In this document: in pieces, positions 50,957 to 58,914 of the stretch
How the letters are laid out: each line of letters starts with the position of its first letter
Position numbering within the stretch: the stretch's first letter is position 1
DNA from: Chloroflexota bacterium
GTDB lineage: Bacteria > Chloroflexota > Anaerolineae > Promineifilales > Promineifilaceae
DNA length: 62,376 nucleotides
Assembly: GCA_013112725.1 (NCBI GenBank)
Contig: JABFFZ010000024.1
Coordinates: forward strand, 1-62,376
Direction: 5' to 3'
Program-made: the position numbers and the translations under genes
Notes under the pieces: generated by a model
The model's input: only the letters and a program-made list of their open reading frames with translations
Databases searched by the model: none
What the model was told of the DNA's origin: nothing

Positions 50957-52786
50957 TTAGGGAATCCCAATAGGCAACGTGCCAGGCGCGACACGTATGA
51001 GTACTTGATCGGTAGATTGGGTAATGACCTGACTGTAATTCAAAAACGGGACGACAATACGCACCGTGCCGGCGGCCTGGACTTCAAAGCGTATCATGCC
51101 GGCGTCATTGGTCTGGCCATAAGAAAGCAGATCTCTGGCGGCATTGTCAAAGAGGGCCACATCGACGCCGACAATACCTTCCGTCAGTTCGGGAAGATAG
51201 TTATTATTGCTGTCATAGAAGATGGTGACATCAACGGTGATGAGTTGGCCGCTGCCGGCCACGGCCGTGGCCGTTGGCAGTGGCCGCACATCCACCAGTG
51301 GCGGCGGTACCGGCGTGGGAATAAAGTCGGCCGGGTTGATGGGCGTGGGTGTGGGCAAGGGCGTTGGAAATTCAAAGGTGGGTTGGGGTGTGGGGGTGAA
51401 GAAGCCACCGCCGCTGCCCGGTGGCGCTGGCGGTGCAGGTGTGGCGGTATTGGTGGCAGTGGGGGTGGGCGTGGCTACCAATTGCGTACAGGTCAGCGTG
51501 TAGGTATGCTGTGACGCTTCAACCAGTGGCGGCACATTCACCGGGCCGACTTCAATGAACAACCAGCCGGTATAGGTGGACAGGTAAGAGACTATGCTGC
51601 CCAGGTTGCCCGGCTCTTTATCATCATTACCGATCCAGGGGTTAAAAGGGTTGCCATTGCCATCAAGTAAAATCATGTTGGTGTCGGCGGCAGACCCGGC
51701 GGGAATGTTGGTTTCACAGGTGTAATAGATGCCCGGTTTGACCCACAGGCGGAACATATCGGTGTCCTGGGTGCTGCCCAGCGTGGGGATGAAGTTTAAT
51801 GAAAGGGTTTCGTTCACCACAATTAGGCAGGCGGTGGCAGTGGTGCTGTTATATTCACAGGCATCAGCCCCGGTGGGAAAGGGCGGCGGCGGGGTAAGCG
51901 TTGGTTGCAGGAATCGGGATACTTCAAAACAGTAGGTTTTATCCACCGGGTCACCTGGAATGGTATTGATCACACGGGCGAAGTAGAAGCCGGTGACATT
52001 GGCGGTGAAGGTGACGCTGGAACTGCGACCACCGGGCGTCTCGTCATCATTTTCGGCAATCAGGTTCTGGTTGGTGTCGAAGACCTGTAATTGTGTGTCC
52101 AGCCCGGCAGCCAGATCACGGGTGAAGACGCGATAGGAGATGCCGGTCTGCCCCCACCAACGGAAGAAGTCCTGGTCGCCCGGCGGGTAGAAGGTAAGGT
52201 TACACCGGGCTGCGCCGCCCGCGTCTACGTTGCTGGCTTCGTTGAAACTGTTATTTGGTTCTAGCGCGTCAGCAAATATGGGTGGGCCGCCGGTGGGGGT
52301 GGGGGTGGCAGTGACGTTGGTATTGCGAATGGTGACCAGGGTGGAAGATTGGGTAGGGCTTGTGGTGGCGTTGGTGGGATTGGATATGGAAAATGTAAAA
52401 GTGCGGTCCGATAAAGACGCATTGTTGACGTTGGTTTGGATGGGGATGACGATCTGGAGGGGTGAGGTGTTGGTGAAGGTGATGATGCCGCTGGCGGTGG
52501 TGTAGTCGGTGCCGGGTACGGCCGTGATTGGTGTGGTGGCATAGGATACAGATGCGGGCAAAGTCGAGTCCGGTGGCACATTGATCTGTATGGTGATGTT
52601 GACAATGCTGCCTTCATTCACAAAGTATTGGTTCTGGGGGATGGAGATGGTGGGTAGTTGGTAGGCGCTGGCCGCAGGTGGCTGTGGTAATAGGTTAGAA
52701 ATCCCGGCAAAGGCAAGCGCCAGCAGGCCAATAGCCAGGATGGGCAGGCGATAAGGGGTTCGAGGTGGCTTTGAAATATGTTTCAT
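50957..52786 (-). CDS. Secreted multidomain protein: Calx-beta, PPC-like and SdrD-B-like domains
   Basis: From ATG 52786 the product has 609 residues and a signal peptide (RLPILAIGLLALAFAGI). First comes a Calx-beta-like domain (about 45-150: VNEGSIVNITIQINVP, PGTDYTTASGIITFTN). Two PPC-like (bacterial pre-peptidase) domains follow, each with the pattern LEPNNSFNEASNVDAG / CEYNSTTATACLIV and a late FYFARVIN or WLFIEVGP strand. A Pro/Thr linker leads to a C-terminal SdrD-B-like domain (FYDSNNNYLPELTEGIVGVD). All are surface or adhesin-type modules. No membrane anchor is visible at the C-terminus. The frame is open to 52858, but 52787-53010 has non-coding character. Confidence 0.83.
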   Translation of the reverse strand: MKHISKPPRTPYRLPILAIGLLALAFAGISNLLPQPPAASAYQLPTISIPQNQYFVNEGSIVNITIQINVPPDSTLPASVSYATTPITAVPGTDYTTASGIITFTNTSPLQIVIPIQTNVNNASLSDRTFTFSISNPTNATTSPTQSSTLVTIRNTNVTATPTPTGGPPIFADALEPNNSFNEASNVDAGGAARCNLTFYPPGDQDFFRWWGQTGISYRVFTRDLAAGLDTQLQVFDTNQNLIAENDDETPGGRSSSVTFTANVTGFYFARVINTIPGDPVDKTYCFEVSRFLQPTLTPPPPFPTGADACEYNSTTATACLIVVNETLSLNFIPTLGSTQDTDMFRLWVKPGIYYTCETNIPAGSAADTNMILLDGNGNPFNPWIGNDDKEPGNLGSIVSYLSTYTGWLFIEVGPVNVPPLVEASQHTYTLTCTQLVATPTPTATNTATPAPPAPPGSGGGFFTPTPQPTFEFPTPLPTPTPINPADFIPTPVPPPLVDVRPLPTATAVAGSGQLITVDVTIFYDSNNNYLPELTEGIVGVDVALFDNAARDLLSYGQTNDAGMIRFEVQAAGTVRIVVPFLNYSQVITQSTDQVLIRVAPGTLPIGIP

Positions 52787-53010
52787 AGGTCTTGAAACCT
52801 GTTCTGTGGAAAGCTGTTCCACAGGTGGATTATATAGTAGGGGGGAAGGGTGTAGCAAATGGTAGAGGTGGCATGTGGCAAGTGGCAGGTGGGGCAGCGT
52901 GTTTTCCTTTACCGCCTGACGAGGTGCATGTGTGGTTTGTACGGCTGGTACGGCCGTAGGCCATCATCCCCGTTCTCTTCACCATTCTCTCATTCGCACA
53001 ACTACCCACG
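52787..53010. other. Intergenic region with dyad, word repeat and one ACGGCCGT
   Basis: It contains the dyad CTGTGGAAAGCTGTTCCACAG (arms of eight bases at 52805-52812 and 52817-52824), a short run of the GGCAAGTGGCAGG word (52869-52892, also seen at 37543) and an ACGGCCGT at 52950. The dyad lies about 20 bases before the start of the Calx-beta gene and might be an operator. No gene seen. Confidence 0.55.
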
Positions 53011-54363
53011 TCAGGTTCTCAGGTAACGGCCGTAGCCCGCCCCCACCTGCAATTCCCCATCCGCCGCCACCACCTGCCCGCGAATGATGGTGGTTTGCAC
53101 CCGGCCTGGCAGCGCCAGCCCCTCATAGGGCGTCCAACCGGCGGTCTCATGCAGCGTTTGTGGCGTCACCGTCCAGGGCGCTTCCGGGTCAAAAATGACC
53201 ACATCGGCATCATAACTCGGCGCAATGTGCCCTTTCCGCGCCAGCCCCATCAATCGCGCCGGGGTGGTGCAGCACAGGTCCACCCATTGCGGCAATGTTA
53301 GCAAACCCCGGGCCACGCCGCCCCCATACACGGCCGCCAACCGCATTTCAATGGAAGGCACGCCACCCGGAATCTGGCTGTAATTCGCCAGCCCTGTTGC
53401 CTTTTCCGCTGCCGTAAAGGGACAGTGATCGGTGGTAATTACCTGCAAATCGCCGCGCTGCACGGCCGTCCACAACGCCGCTTGCTCAAACTCTTCCCGA
53501 ATGGGCGGTGAGCAAACGGGCAGCGCCCCGGCAATACCAGGCCGGTCATAGACATCTTGCGTAAGAAAGAGGTATTGCGGGCAGGTTTCGCCCGTCACCG
53601 GCAGCCCGCGCGCCCGCGCCGTGGCAATGCGCGCCGCCGCGGCCCCGCAGGAGACGTGGAAAATATGCACGGGTGTACCCACAAAGGCGGCTATATCAAT
53701 GACGCGACCCGTCGCTTCCGCTTCAAACAGGGCCGGGCGGCTGCGCGGATGCCAATGGGGGGTGGTACGGCCGTGGGCCACATTCTCCGCCACCAACGCC
53801 TGAATCACGTCCCAATTTTCGGCATGGACAACCGGTAGACCTCCAACGGCGTGAACGGCCGTGAGCGCCTGCAACAGCTGTCCATCATTCAGCCGGTGCC
53901 CATAGGCCATATACAGCTTAAAACTGGTACATCCGGCGGCAAAGGCTGCTGGAACCTGATCCAGTTTGGGGATGTCGCCCGGCGTAATGGTCATGTGCAG
54001 GCCATAGTCCACCACCACACGCGGGTCGGCCAGGGCGCGGCGGGCGGCAATGGCCGCCACCATCGTTTCCTCTGGCGCGGTTTCCACAAAGTCAATGATG
54101 CTGGTGGTGCCCCCACATGCAGCGGCTGCTGTGCCGCTGTAAAAGTCATCGGTGGAAACAAAACGGCCGATGGGCATTTGCAGGTGTACGTGCATGTCCA
54201 CTGCGCCGGGCAACACCAGTTTGCCCGCCGCATCAATTTCCCGCCGCCCGTGCAGCCCCAGCCCTACGGCGGCAATCGTTTCGCCGTTAATGGCGATGTC
54301 GGCAGGGAAGGTGGTCACGGCCGTGACCGCTTTCCCGTTTTTGATTACCAGGTCATATTTCAT
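53011..54363 (-). CDS. Dihydropyrimidinase / D-hydantoinase
   Basis: The 450-residue enzyme belongs to the metal-dependent cyclic amidohydrolases. Ligands are visible: His-x-His in AVDMHVHLQMP, the carbamylated Lys in CTSFKLYMAYG, His in LPVVHAEN, His in IFHVSCGAAA and Asp in ITTDHCPFTA. Substrate-loop blocks GGTTSIIDFVE and PGGVPSIEMRL fit dihydropyrimidinases better than dihydroorotases or allantoinases. The reaction opens the ring of dihydrouracil or related hydantoins. No partner genes (dihydropyrimidine dehydrogenase, beta-ureidopropionase) are in the window. Seven ACGGCCGT sites lie within or just before the gene, one of the densest runs. The gene downstream encodes a secreted protein with no evident link. 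Confidence 0.92.
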   Translation of the reverse strand: MKYDLVIKNGKAVTAVTTFPADIAINGETIAAVGLGLHGRREIDAAGKLVLPGAVDMHVHLQMPIGRFVSTDDFYSGTAAAACGGTTSIIDFVETAPEETMVAAIAARRALADPRVVVDYGLHMTITPGDIPKLDQVPAAFAAGCTSFKLYMAYGHRLNDGQLLQALTAVHAVGGLPVVHAENWDVIQALVAENVAHGRTTPHWHPRSRPALFEAEATGRVIDIAAFVGTPVHIFHVSCGAAAARIATARARGLPVTGETCPQYLFLTQDVYDRPGIAGALPVCSPPIREEFEQAALWTAVQRGDLQVITTDHCPFTAAEKATGLANYSQIPGGVPSIEMRLAAVYGGGVARGLLTLPQWVDLCCTTPARLMGLARKGHIAPSYDADVVIFDPEAPWTVTPQTLHETAGWTPYEGLALPGRVQTTIIRGQVVAADGELQVGAGYGRYLRT

Positions 54364-54425
54364 GATGGGGAGATTGGCGATGCGAGATTGGCGATGACCT
54401 GATCCCCACTCTCACATCGCCAATG
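54364..54425. repeat. Word-repeat hairpin (GATTGGCGATG family)
   Basis: GGGGAGATTGGCGATGCGAG and ATTGGCGATGACCTGATCCC are followed by CATCGCCAATGATTCG. The final CATCGCCAAT pairs with either copy of ATTGGCGATG. It lies between the TauE/SafE stop and the dihydropyrimidinase start. Confidence 0.76.
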
Positions 54426-54439
54426 ATTCGCAAACACAA

Positions 54440-55204
54440 CTAGCGCACCAGATAAATGACAGCGACCACGACGCCAATAAGAACCACTACCCGGCGTAGG
54501 CTGGAAGGTTTAATGCGGCTGGCTAAACGACCGCCTAGCACACCACCCAACAACGCTCCCCCCGCCATCACCAGCGCCACCGCCCACACCACTTGCCCGG
54601 AAAAGAGAAAAAAGAGAGCGGCTGTGATATTGATGGCAAAGGAAATTGCCTGTTTCAGCGCGTTCAACCGGGTGAGGGTATCATCCAGGAATAAACCCAG
54701 TACAGCCAGCACCATCACGCTAACCCCTGCCCCAAAATAACCGCCATAGATGGCCGCCAGCCCCACCGGCAAAATGACTGTGGCTTCATTGGCCGTGGCG
54801 GCCCCTTTTTGCTCACGACGACGCACTAACCAGCCGCGTAGTCGCTCTTGTACCGCCAGCAGACCGGAGGCCATCAAAATCAGATAGGGTACTAACTCCT
54901 GGAATACCCGCTCTTCCGTCTGTAAAAGCAAAATGGCCCCCAGAATACCGCCCACCACGCCGGCTGGTAGGGTCAGCCATAGCCGCCGTCGCTGTCCGTG
55001 CAGGTCTTTGGCCTGCCCCATCGTTGCCCCCAAATAACCAGGCGAGAGGGCGACCGTGTTGGTGATGTTGGCGCTAATGGGGGGGATGCCCACAGCGACC
55101 AGGACAGGAAACGTGATGAGTGTGCCGCCGCCTGCCAGAGCATTCACAGCGCCGGCCGCCACCGTTGCCAATGCTACCAGGAAAAACTCAATGCTGCTGA
55201 TCAT
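54440..55204 (-). CDS. Sulfite exporter TauE/SafE family (TSUP) membrane protein
   Basis: About 254 residues with eight membrane helices in two similar halves, typical of TSUP transporters. The N-terminal hallmark [20 protein letters not shown] and the matching late piece [20 protein letters not shown] are both present. Family members export small sulfur or carbon acids such as sulfite, sulfoacetate or thiosulfate; the substrate here is unknown. Start 55204 ([12 protein letters not shown]) is chosen because the first helix starts there; AGGAAGG lies about eleven bases upstream. The open frame to 55303 covers a 16-bp hairpin and is rejected. No sulfur genes are adjacent. Confidence 0.9.
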   Translation of the reverse strand: MISSIEFFLVALATVAAGAVNALAGGGTLITFPVLVAVGIPPISANITNTVALSPGYLGATMGQAKDLHGQRRRLWLTLPAGVVGGILGAILLLQTEERVFQELVPYLILMASGLLAVQERLRGWLVRRREQKGAATANEATVILPVGLAAIYGGYFGAGVSVMVLAVLGLFLDDTLTRLNALKQAISFAINITAALFFLFSGQVVWAVALVMAGGALLGGVLGGRLASRIKPSSLRRVVVLIGVVVAVIYLVR

Positions 55205-55267
55205 TGGTGCATCGCCTTCCTTTGTCAGAGATATGCAATTGTAACCTTTGCTGTGTAGGGAGGGAAA

Positions 55268-55303
55268 TTGGCGATTGGAGACGACCCCGTCTCCAATCGC
55301 CAA
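55268..55303. repeat. Perfect 16-bp hairpin (TTGGCGATTGGAGACG)
   Basis: Arms 55268-55283 and 55288-55303 are exact reverse complements with the loop ACCC. It follows the stop of the response regulator gene by a dozen bases on the minus strand and could end its transcript, though no U run follows. It uses the GCGATTGGAGA word shared with other hairpins in the window. Confidence 0.85.
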
Positions 55304-55314
55304 GAGGTCAGGAC

Positions 55315-55695
55315 TCAGGGCACGGCCGTAACCGACAACACTTCCTCCAAACTACTCATCAGTTCTTCAAACGAGGCTGGTTTACATAAATACTTATTGG
55401 CTCCTGCCGCCAGCCCTTCCGCTACCGCTTCTCGCTGTGTTTTGCCGCTGAGCATGACGATAGGCAGCACGGCCGTTGTCGGATTGGCTCGCAGCGTCTT
55501 GCACACTGTAATTCCGTCCATCTCCGGCATCATCACATCCAGAATCACCACATCCGGCGGATTTTCGTCAATCATCTCCAGTGCTTCTTCGCCATCGCTG
55601 GCTTCCTGGACGGCATAACCGCCTAACTCTAACATCTGCCCAATCAGGTCACGCAGGGCCGGTTCATCATCTACCACCAAAATCTTGAATGTCAC
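55315..55695 (-). CDS. Single-domain response regulator (CheY-like)
   Basis: The 126-residue receiver begins [20 protein letters not shown]. The acid pocket is Asp10-Glu11, the phosphoacceptor is Asp53 in [13 protein letters not shown], the switch Ser is in MLSGKTQ (83) and the conserved Lys105 is in YLCKPAS. No output domain is attached. It would relay phosphate or bind a partner, and several hybrid or orphan kinases in this window could feed it. The GTG at 55695 has GAGGAG seven bases upstream; the open frame further up to 55836 overlaps the metK end and is rejected. The gene follows metK on the same strand. Confidence 0.9.
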   Translation of the reverse strand: MTFKILVVDDEPALRDLIGQMLELGGYAVQEASDGEEALEMIDENPPDVVILDVMMPEMDGITVCKTLRANPTTAVLPIVMLSGKTQREAVAEGLAAGANKYLCKPASFEELMSSLEEVLSVTAVP

Positions 55696-55816
55696 TTGTT
55701 GCTCCTCGTTTGGCGAAAAGCGCTCGAAACTGCCAGGCTTTTCATGATAAAAATGATTCAATGCGGCTATTATGGCATAAAGAAAACGTGAAGGCAGTAG
55801 GAAATAACGCACGCAC

Positions 55817-57046
55817 TCAAGCATAAACCGGCTCAAACCGGGCTGCCGCTACGCGCAGGGCTTCGGCACGATCTGTATTTTCCCAGGGGGCATCAATATC
55901 GTGGCGACCAAAATGGCCGTAAGCGGCCGTGGCCCGGTAGATGGGCCGGCGCAAGTCCAGGTCACGAATAATCGCGCCAGGGCGTAGATCAAAATGGTCT
56001 TCAATCAGCTGAACCAATTGTTCCGAAGAATATGGGCTGGTGCCAAACGTTTCCACGTTGATGCTCAGCGGGCGGGCTACGCCGATGGCGTAAGCTACCT
56101 GCACTTCACACCGTTCGGCCAAACCGGCGGCGACCAGGTTTTTGGCCACCCAACGGGCGGCGTAAGCGGCGCTGCGGTCTACTTTGGTGCAATCCTTGCC
56201 GCTGAACGCGCCGCCGCCGTGCCGCCCCATGCCGCCATAGGTGTCTACGATGATTTTGCGCCCGGTCAGGCCGGCGTCACCCATTGGCCCACCCACCACA
56301 AAACGGCCGGTGGGGTTTACGTAAATGCGCAGTTCGTCATCCATCAGGTCGGCGGGGATGACAGGCAGGATGACGTGCTGGATAATGCCCTGGCGGATGG
56401 TTTCATTGTCCACGTCGGGCGCATGTTGGGTGCTGACCAGGACGGTGGTAACGCGGCGGGGTTTGCCGTAGCTATACTCAACTGTCACCTGAGCTTTGCC
56501 GTCGGGACGCACCCAGGGCAGGGTCCCGTCGCGGCGCACCTGGCTGAGGCGGCGGGTGAGGTTGTGCGCCAGGTGAATGGGCAGGGGCATCAGGGTTTCG
56601 GTTTCGTTGCAGGCATACCCAAACATCATGCCCTGGTCGCCGGCGCCCAACGCTTCAATTTCGGCGTCCTGGTTGCCGTTTTGGTGCCGGTATTCCAGGG
56701 CTTTGTCCACGCCCTGGGCGATGTCGGCGCTTTGGGCGGCGATAGCTACCTGGACGGAACAGGTGTTGCCATCAAACCCTTTGTCGCTGCTGTCGAAGCC
56801 GATGTCGGTGACCACCTGGCGCACCAGTTTGTCAAAGTTGACCTGGGCGGAGGTGGTAATTTCGCCCAGGAGCATGACAAAGCCGGTTTTCACGGCCGTT
56901 TCGCAAGCTACCCGCGCATAGGGGTCTTGGGCCAGAATGGCGTCCAACACGGCGTCGCTAATCTGGTCGCACATTTTGTCCGGATGACCTTCTGTCACCG
57001 ATTCGGACGTGAACAGCAAACTGGGTGCTGTCATAAAATTGAGCAT
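55817..57046 (-). CDS. metK: S-adenosylmethionine synthetase
   Basis: The 409-residue enzyme makes SAM from methionine and ATP. Signatures are [16 protein letters not shown] at the front, [16 protein letters not shown] in the middle and [19 protein letters not shown] as the phosphate-binding loop. It is full length and cytoplasmic. The ATG at 57046 has GGAGGT nine bases upstream; a second ATG four codons on (MTAPSLL) is also possible. Upstream on the same strand lie a word-repeat hairpin, an intrinsic terminator and a SAM-I riboswitch, so expression should fall when SAM is plentiful. Product SAM feeds the methyltransferases, with adenosylhomocysteinase clearing the by-product. Confidence 0.97.
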   Translation of the reverse strand: MLNFMTAPSLLFTSESVTEGHPDKMCDQISDAVLDAILAQDPYARVACETAVKTGFVMLLGEITTSAQVNFDKLVRQVVTDIGFDSSDKGFDGNTCSVQVAIAAQSADIAQGVDKALEYRHQNGNQDAEIEALGAGDQGMMFGYACNETETLMPLPIHLAHNLTRRLSQVRRDGTLPWVRPDGKAQVTVEYSYGKPRRVTTVLVSTQHAPDVDNETIRQGIIQHVILPVIPADLMDDELRIYVNPTGRFVVGGPMGDAGLTGRKIIVDTYGGMGRHGGGAFSGKDCTKVDRSAAYAARWVAKNLVAAGLAERCEVQVAYAIGVARPLSINVETFGTSPYSSEQLVQLIEDHFDLRPGAIIRDLDLRRPIYRATAAYGHFGRHDIDAPWENTDRAEALRVAAARFEPVYA

Positions 57047-57067
57047 GTGATCTATACCTCCAAAGTG

Positions 57068-57130
57068 AATATGAGATTGGAGATGAGAGATTAGAAATTG
57101 AGCAGCGCCAATCTCCTAATCTCTCATCTC
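57068..57130. repeat. Word-repeat hairpin (GAGATTGGAGATGAG family)
   Basis: GAGATTGGAGATGAGAGATT and AGAAATTG on the left pair, around AGCAGCG, with CCAATCTCCTAATCTCTCAT and CTCC on the right. It lies between the riboswitch terminator and the metK ribosome binding site, so the metK mRNA carries it in its leader. Confidence 0.8.
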
Positions 57131-57140
57131 CATTTACCAA

Positions 57141-57170
57141 CAAAAAAAGCCTCCTGACTGCGCAAGAGGC
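57141..57170 (-). terminator. Riboswitch-controlled intrinsic terminator before metK
   Basis: On the minus strand GCCTCTTGCGCAGTCAGGAGGC folds with a 5-bp G/C stem around the loop and is followed by seven Us (57148-57142). It lies 22 bases after the aptamer, the usual place for the expression platform of a SAM-I switch. Confidence 0.88.
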
Positions 57171-57191
57171 TTTTACTGACTTTCCAGTTTC

Positions 57192-57290
57192 CTCTTATCG
57201 TTCAGCCGTGGCTGCCGGAATTAGCACCTTTCCCTGAATTGGGGGTTGCTGCAGTTTCATCGGGCCGGTCCCTCCACTGCTCTGGATAAG
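57192..57290 (-). promoter_or_regulatory. SAM-I (S-box) riboswitch
   Basis: The minus strand shows the full SAM-I consensus in order: CTTATCCAGAG opens stem P1, then GGAGGGACCGGCCCGATGAA, GCAGCAACC, AGGTGCTAATTCC and the closing GATAAGAG. P1 pairs CTTATC with GATAAG. SAM-I aptamers bind SAM directly; with the terminator downstream this is an OFF switch for metK. Confidence 0.96.
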
Positions 57291-57420
57291 ATTGTGAAAT
57301 TGACAAACAGTTGTCACAAAGTTAGCCGACAGTATAGCGGATGACTCTGGTTTGTCAAATGCAGGTCAGTTAGCTGACGTGGTTATCATGGAATATCAAG
57401 GTTTCGTTCTTGCTTGCGGT

Positions 57421-58212
57421 TTATTCCCACTTTTCCGGCGGTTCGGGCATTCCCAGAATATGATAACCGGCGTCTACGTAGATGATTTCGCCGGTGACGC
57501 CGCTGCTGAGGTCGCTGCATAACCAAAGGGCGGTCTGGCCGACTTCTCGCTGGTCTACGTTGCGGCGCAGGGGGGCGCGTTCTTCGGTATAGCGCAGCAT
57601 CTTGCGAAACCCGGCGATGCCGGAGGCTGAGAGGGTTTTGATAGGCCCGGCGGAGATGGCGTTGACGCGGATGTTTTGGGGGCCGAGGTCGGCGGCCAGG
57701 TAACGGGTGCTGGCCTCCAACGCCGCTTTGGCCACGCCCATGACGTTGTAATGGGGCACGACCTTTTCCGCGCCGTAGTAGGTGAGGCAGAGGACGCTGC
57801 CGCCGTTGCTCATCAGGGGGACGGCGGCGCGGGTGAGGGAGACCAGACTGTAAACGCTGATGTCCAGGGCCAGGCGAAAACCATCGCGGCTGGTATCCAC
57901 AAAACGGCCGTCCAAATCCTCTCGTTTGGCGTGGGCAATGGCGTGTACCAGGATGTCCAGGTTGCCAAAATGGTCGCCCACCTTTTGGAAGATGTGCTCA
58001 ATTTGGGCGTCATCTTCGATGTTGCATTCTTCGACAAATTCGACGCCCAGTTGTTCGGCCAACGGCCGTACCCGTTTCTCCAACTGCTCAAACCCATAAC
58101 TAAACGCCAACTGCGCCCCATGTTCGTGCAGCGTCTGGGCAATGCCCCAGGCGATGGAGTTTTTGTTGGCAATACCAAAGATGAGTGCTTTTTTACCTTC
58201 GAGTAGTTTCAT
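57421..58212 (-). CDS. fabI: Enoyl-ACP reductase (NADH-type)
   Basis: The 263-residue enzyme performs the last reduction of each fatty-acid elongation cycle. It is an atypical short-chain dehydrogenase: [20 protein letters not shown] binds NAD(H), [12 protein letters not shown] lies before the active site, and the catalytic Tyr-x6-Lys is in [14 protein letters not shown]. The later block [16 protein letters not shown] is the FabI-type substrate loop. The ATG at 58212 has GAGGAG upstream, so it is preferred over the open frame to 58242. The gene precedes the riboswitch of metK without apparent link, and follows the DNA glycosylase gene by 42 bases on the same strand, so those two may share a transcript. 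Confidence 0.95.
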   Translation of the reverse strand: MKLLEGKKALIFGIANKNSIAWGIAQTLHEHGAQLAFSYGFEQLEKRVRPLAEQLGVEFVEECNIEDDAQIEHIFQKVGDHFGNLDILVHAIAHAKREDLDGRFVDTSRDGFRLALDISVYSLVSLTRAAVPLMSNGGSVLCLTYYGAEKVVPHYNVMGVAKAALEASTRYLAADLGPQNIRVNAISAGPIKTLSASGIAGFRKMLRYTEERAPLRRNVDQREVGQTALWLCSDLSSGVTGEIIYVDAGYHILGMPEPPEKWE

Positions 58213-58254
58213 TTTTCTCCTCTGTGTAGGGCGATTTGCCAAATTGCCCTACGG

Positions 58255-58890
58255 TCATTTTTTAGAAACAAACGGATTATCTTTTAGCCAATACCGCCAG
58301 GGCATGGAGAGCCAGGGTTCGGGCGTTTGGCCCAGGCCAATGCGGGGGCCGGTACAAATGTCGCTGGGGTTAACGGCCGTGCCCATTTCAATCCATATAA
58401 CCCCTTCCGGATCACACAGGTTTGCCCCGTTGAGGGATTGGTCAATGGCCAGGGCTTGCGCCAGTTTGGCGGGGCCGTTGGTCAGTTCAGCTAACGGCCG
58501 TGCGCCGCGCCGCTGCTGCATCCATTTTACCCCGTCCACCGGCTGTAAAGCGCGAATCAACACCGCATTCGCCTGCCCGGTCTGACCGGTGACGATGTTA
58601 AACATCCAGTGCATACCGTAAGTGAAGTAAACGTAAGCATGACCGGCGGGACCAAACATGACGGCCGTGCGCGCCGTTGGTTGTCCGTGATTGGCCCGGT
58701 CACCGTGGCAGGCCAGGTCGGGCGCATCGCCATCACCGTACGCTTCGGTTTCGACGATGAGGCCGCTAAGCAAATAATCATCTACCACGCGCACCAACTT
58801 TTGCCCCAACAGGGCGGCGGCGACTACCTGCGCCGGGTGTGCATAAGCTGAAAAATCCCATCGAGTCATTGTTGTGCCCGGATTAGCCAT
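58255..58890 (-). CDS. 3-methyladenine DNA glycosylase (Mpg/AAG family)
   Basis: The product of about 211 residues removes alkylated purines and similar lesions from DNA. Family marks are VAAALLGQKLVRVVDD, the catalytic Glu in LIVETEAYGDGD, FGPAGHAYVYFTYGMHWMFN and late ELTNGPAKLAQALAI. The length fits bacterial Mpg. Starts are unclear: ATG at 58890 (MANPGTTMTRW) and 58869 (MTRWDFSAYA) both lack a strong ribosome binding site, and 58905 is also open. It is placed between the sensor kinase gene and fabI on the same strand. Nothing is known here of damage-dependent control. Three ACGGCCGT sites lie in the gene. Confidence 0.93.
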   Translation of the reverse strand: MANPGTTMTRWDFSAYAHPAQVVAAALLGQKLVRVVDDYLLSGLIVETEAYGDGDAPDLACHGDRANHGQPTARTAVMFGPAGHAYVYFTYGMHWMFNIVTGQTGQANAVLIRALQPVDGVKWMQQRRGARPLAELTNGPAKLAQALAIDQSLNGANLCDPEGVIWIEMGTAVNPSDICTGPRIGLGQTPEPWLSMPWRYWLKDNPFVSKK

Positions 58891-58914
58891 TGACGATAGC
58901 AACACCCCAATTAC

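Noticed and set aside
55994..57094. Long plus-strand open frame opposite metK
   Set aside because: Antisense shadow; it would also run into the metK leader.
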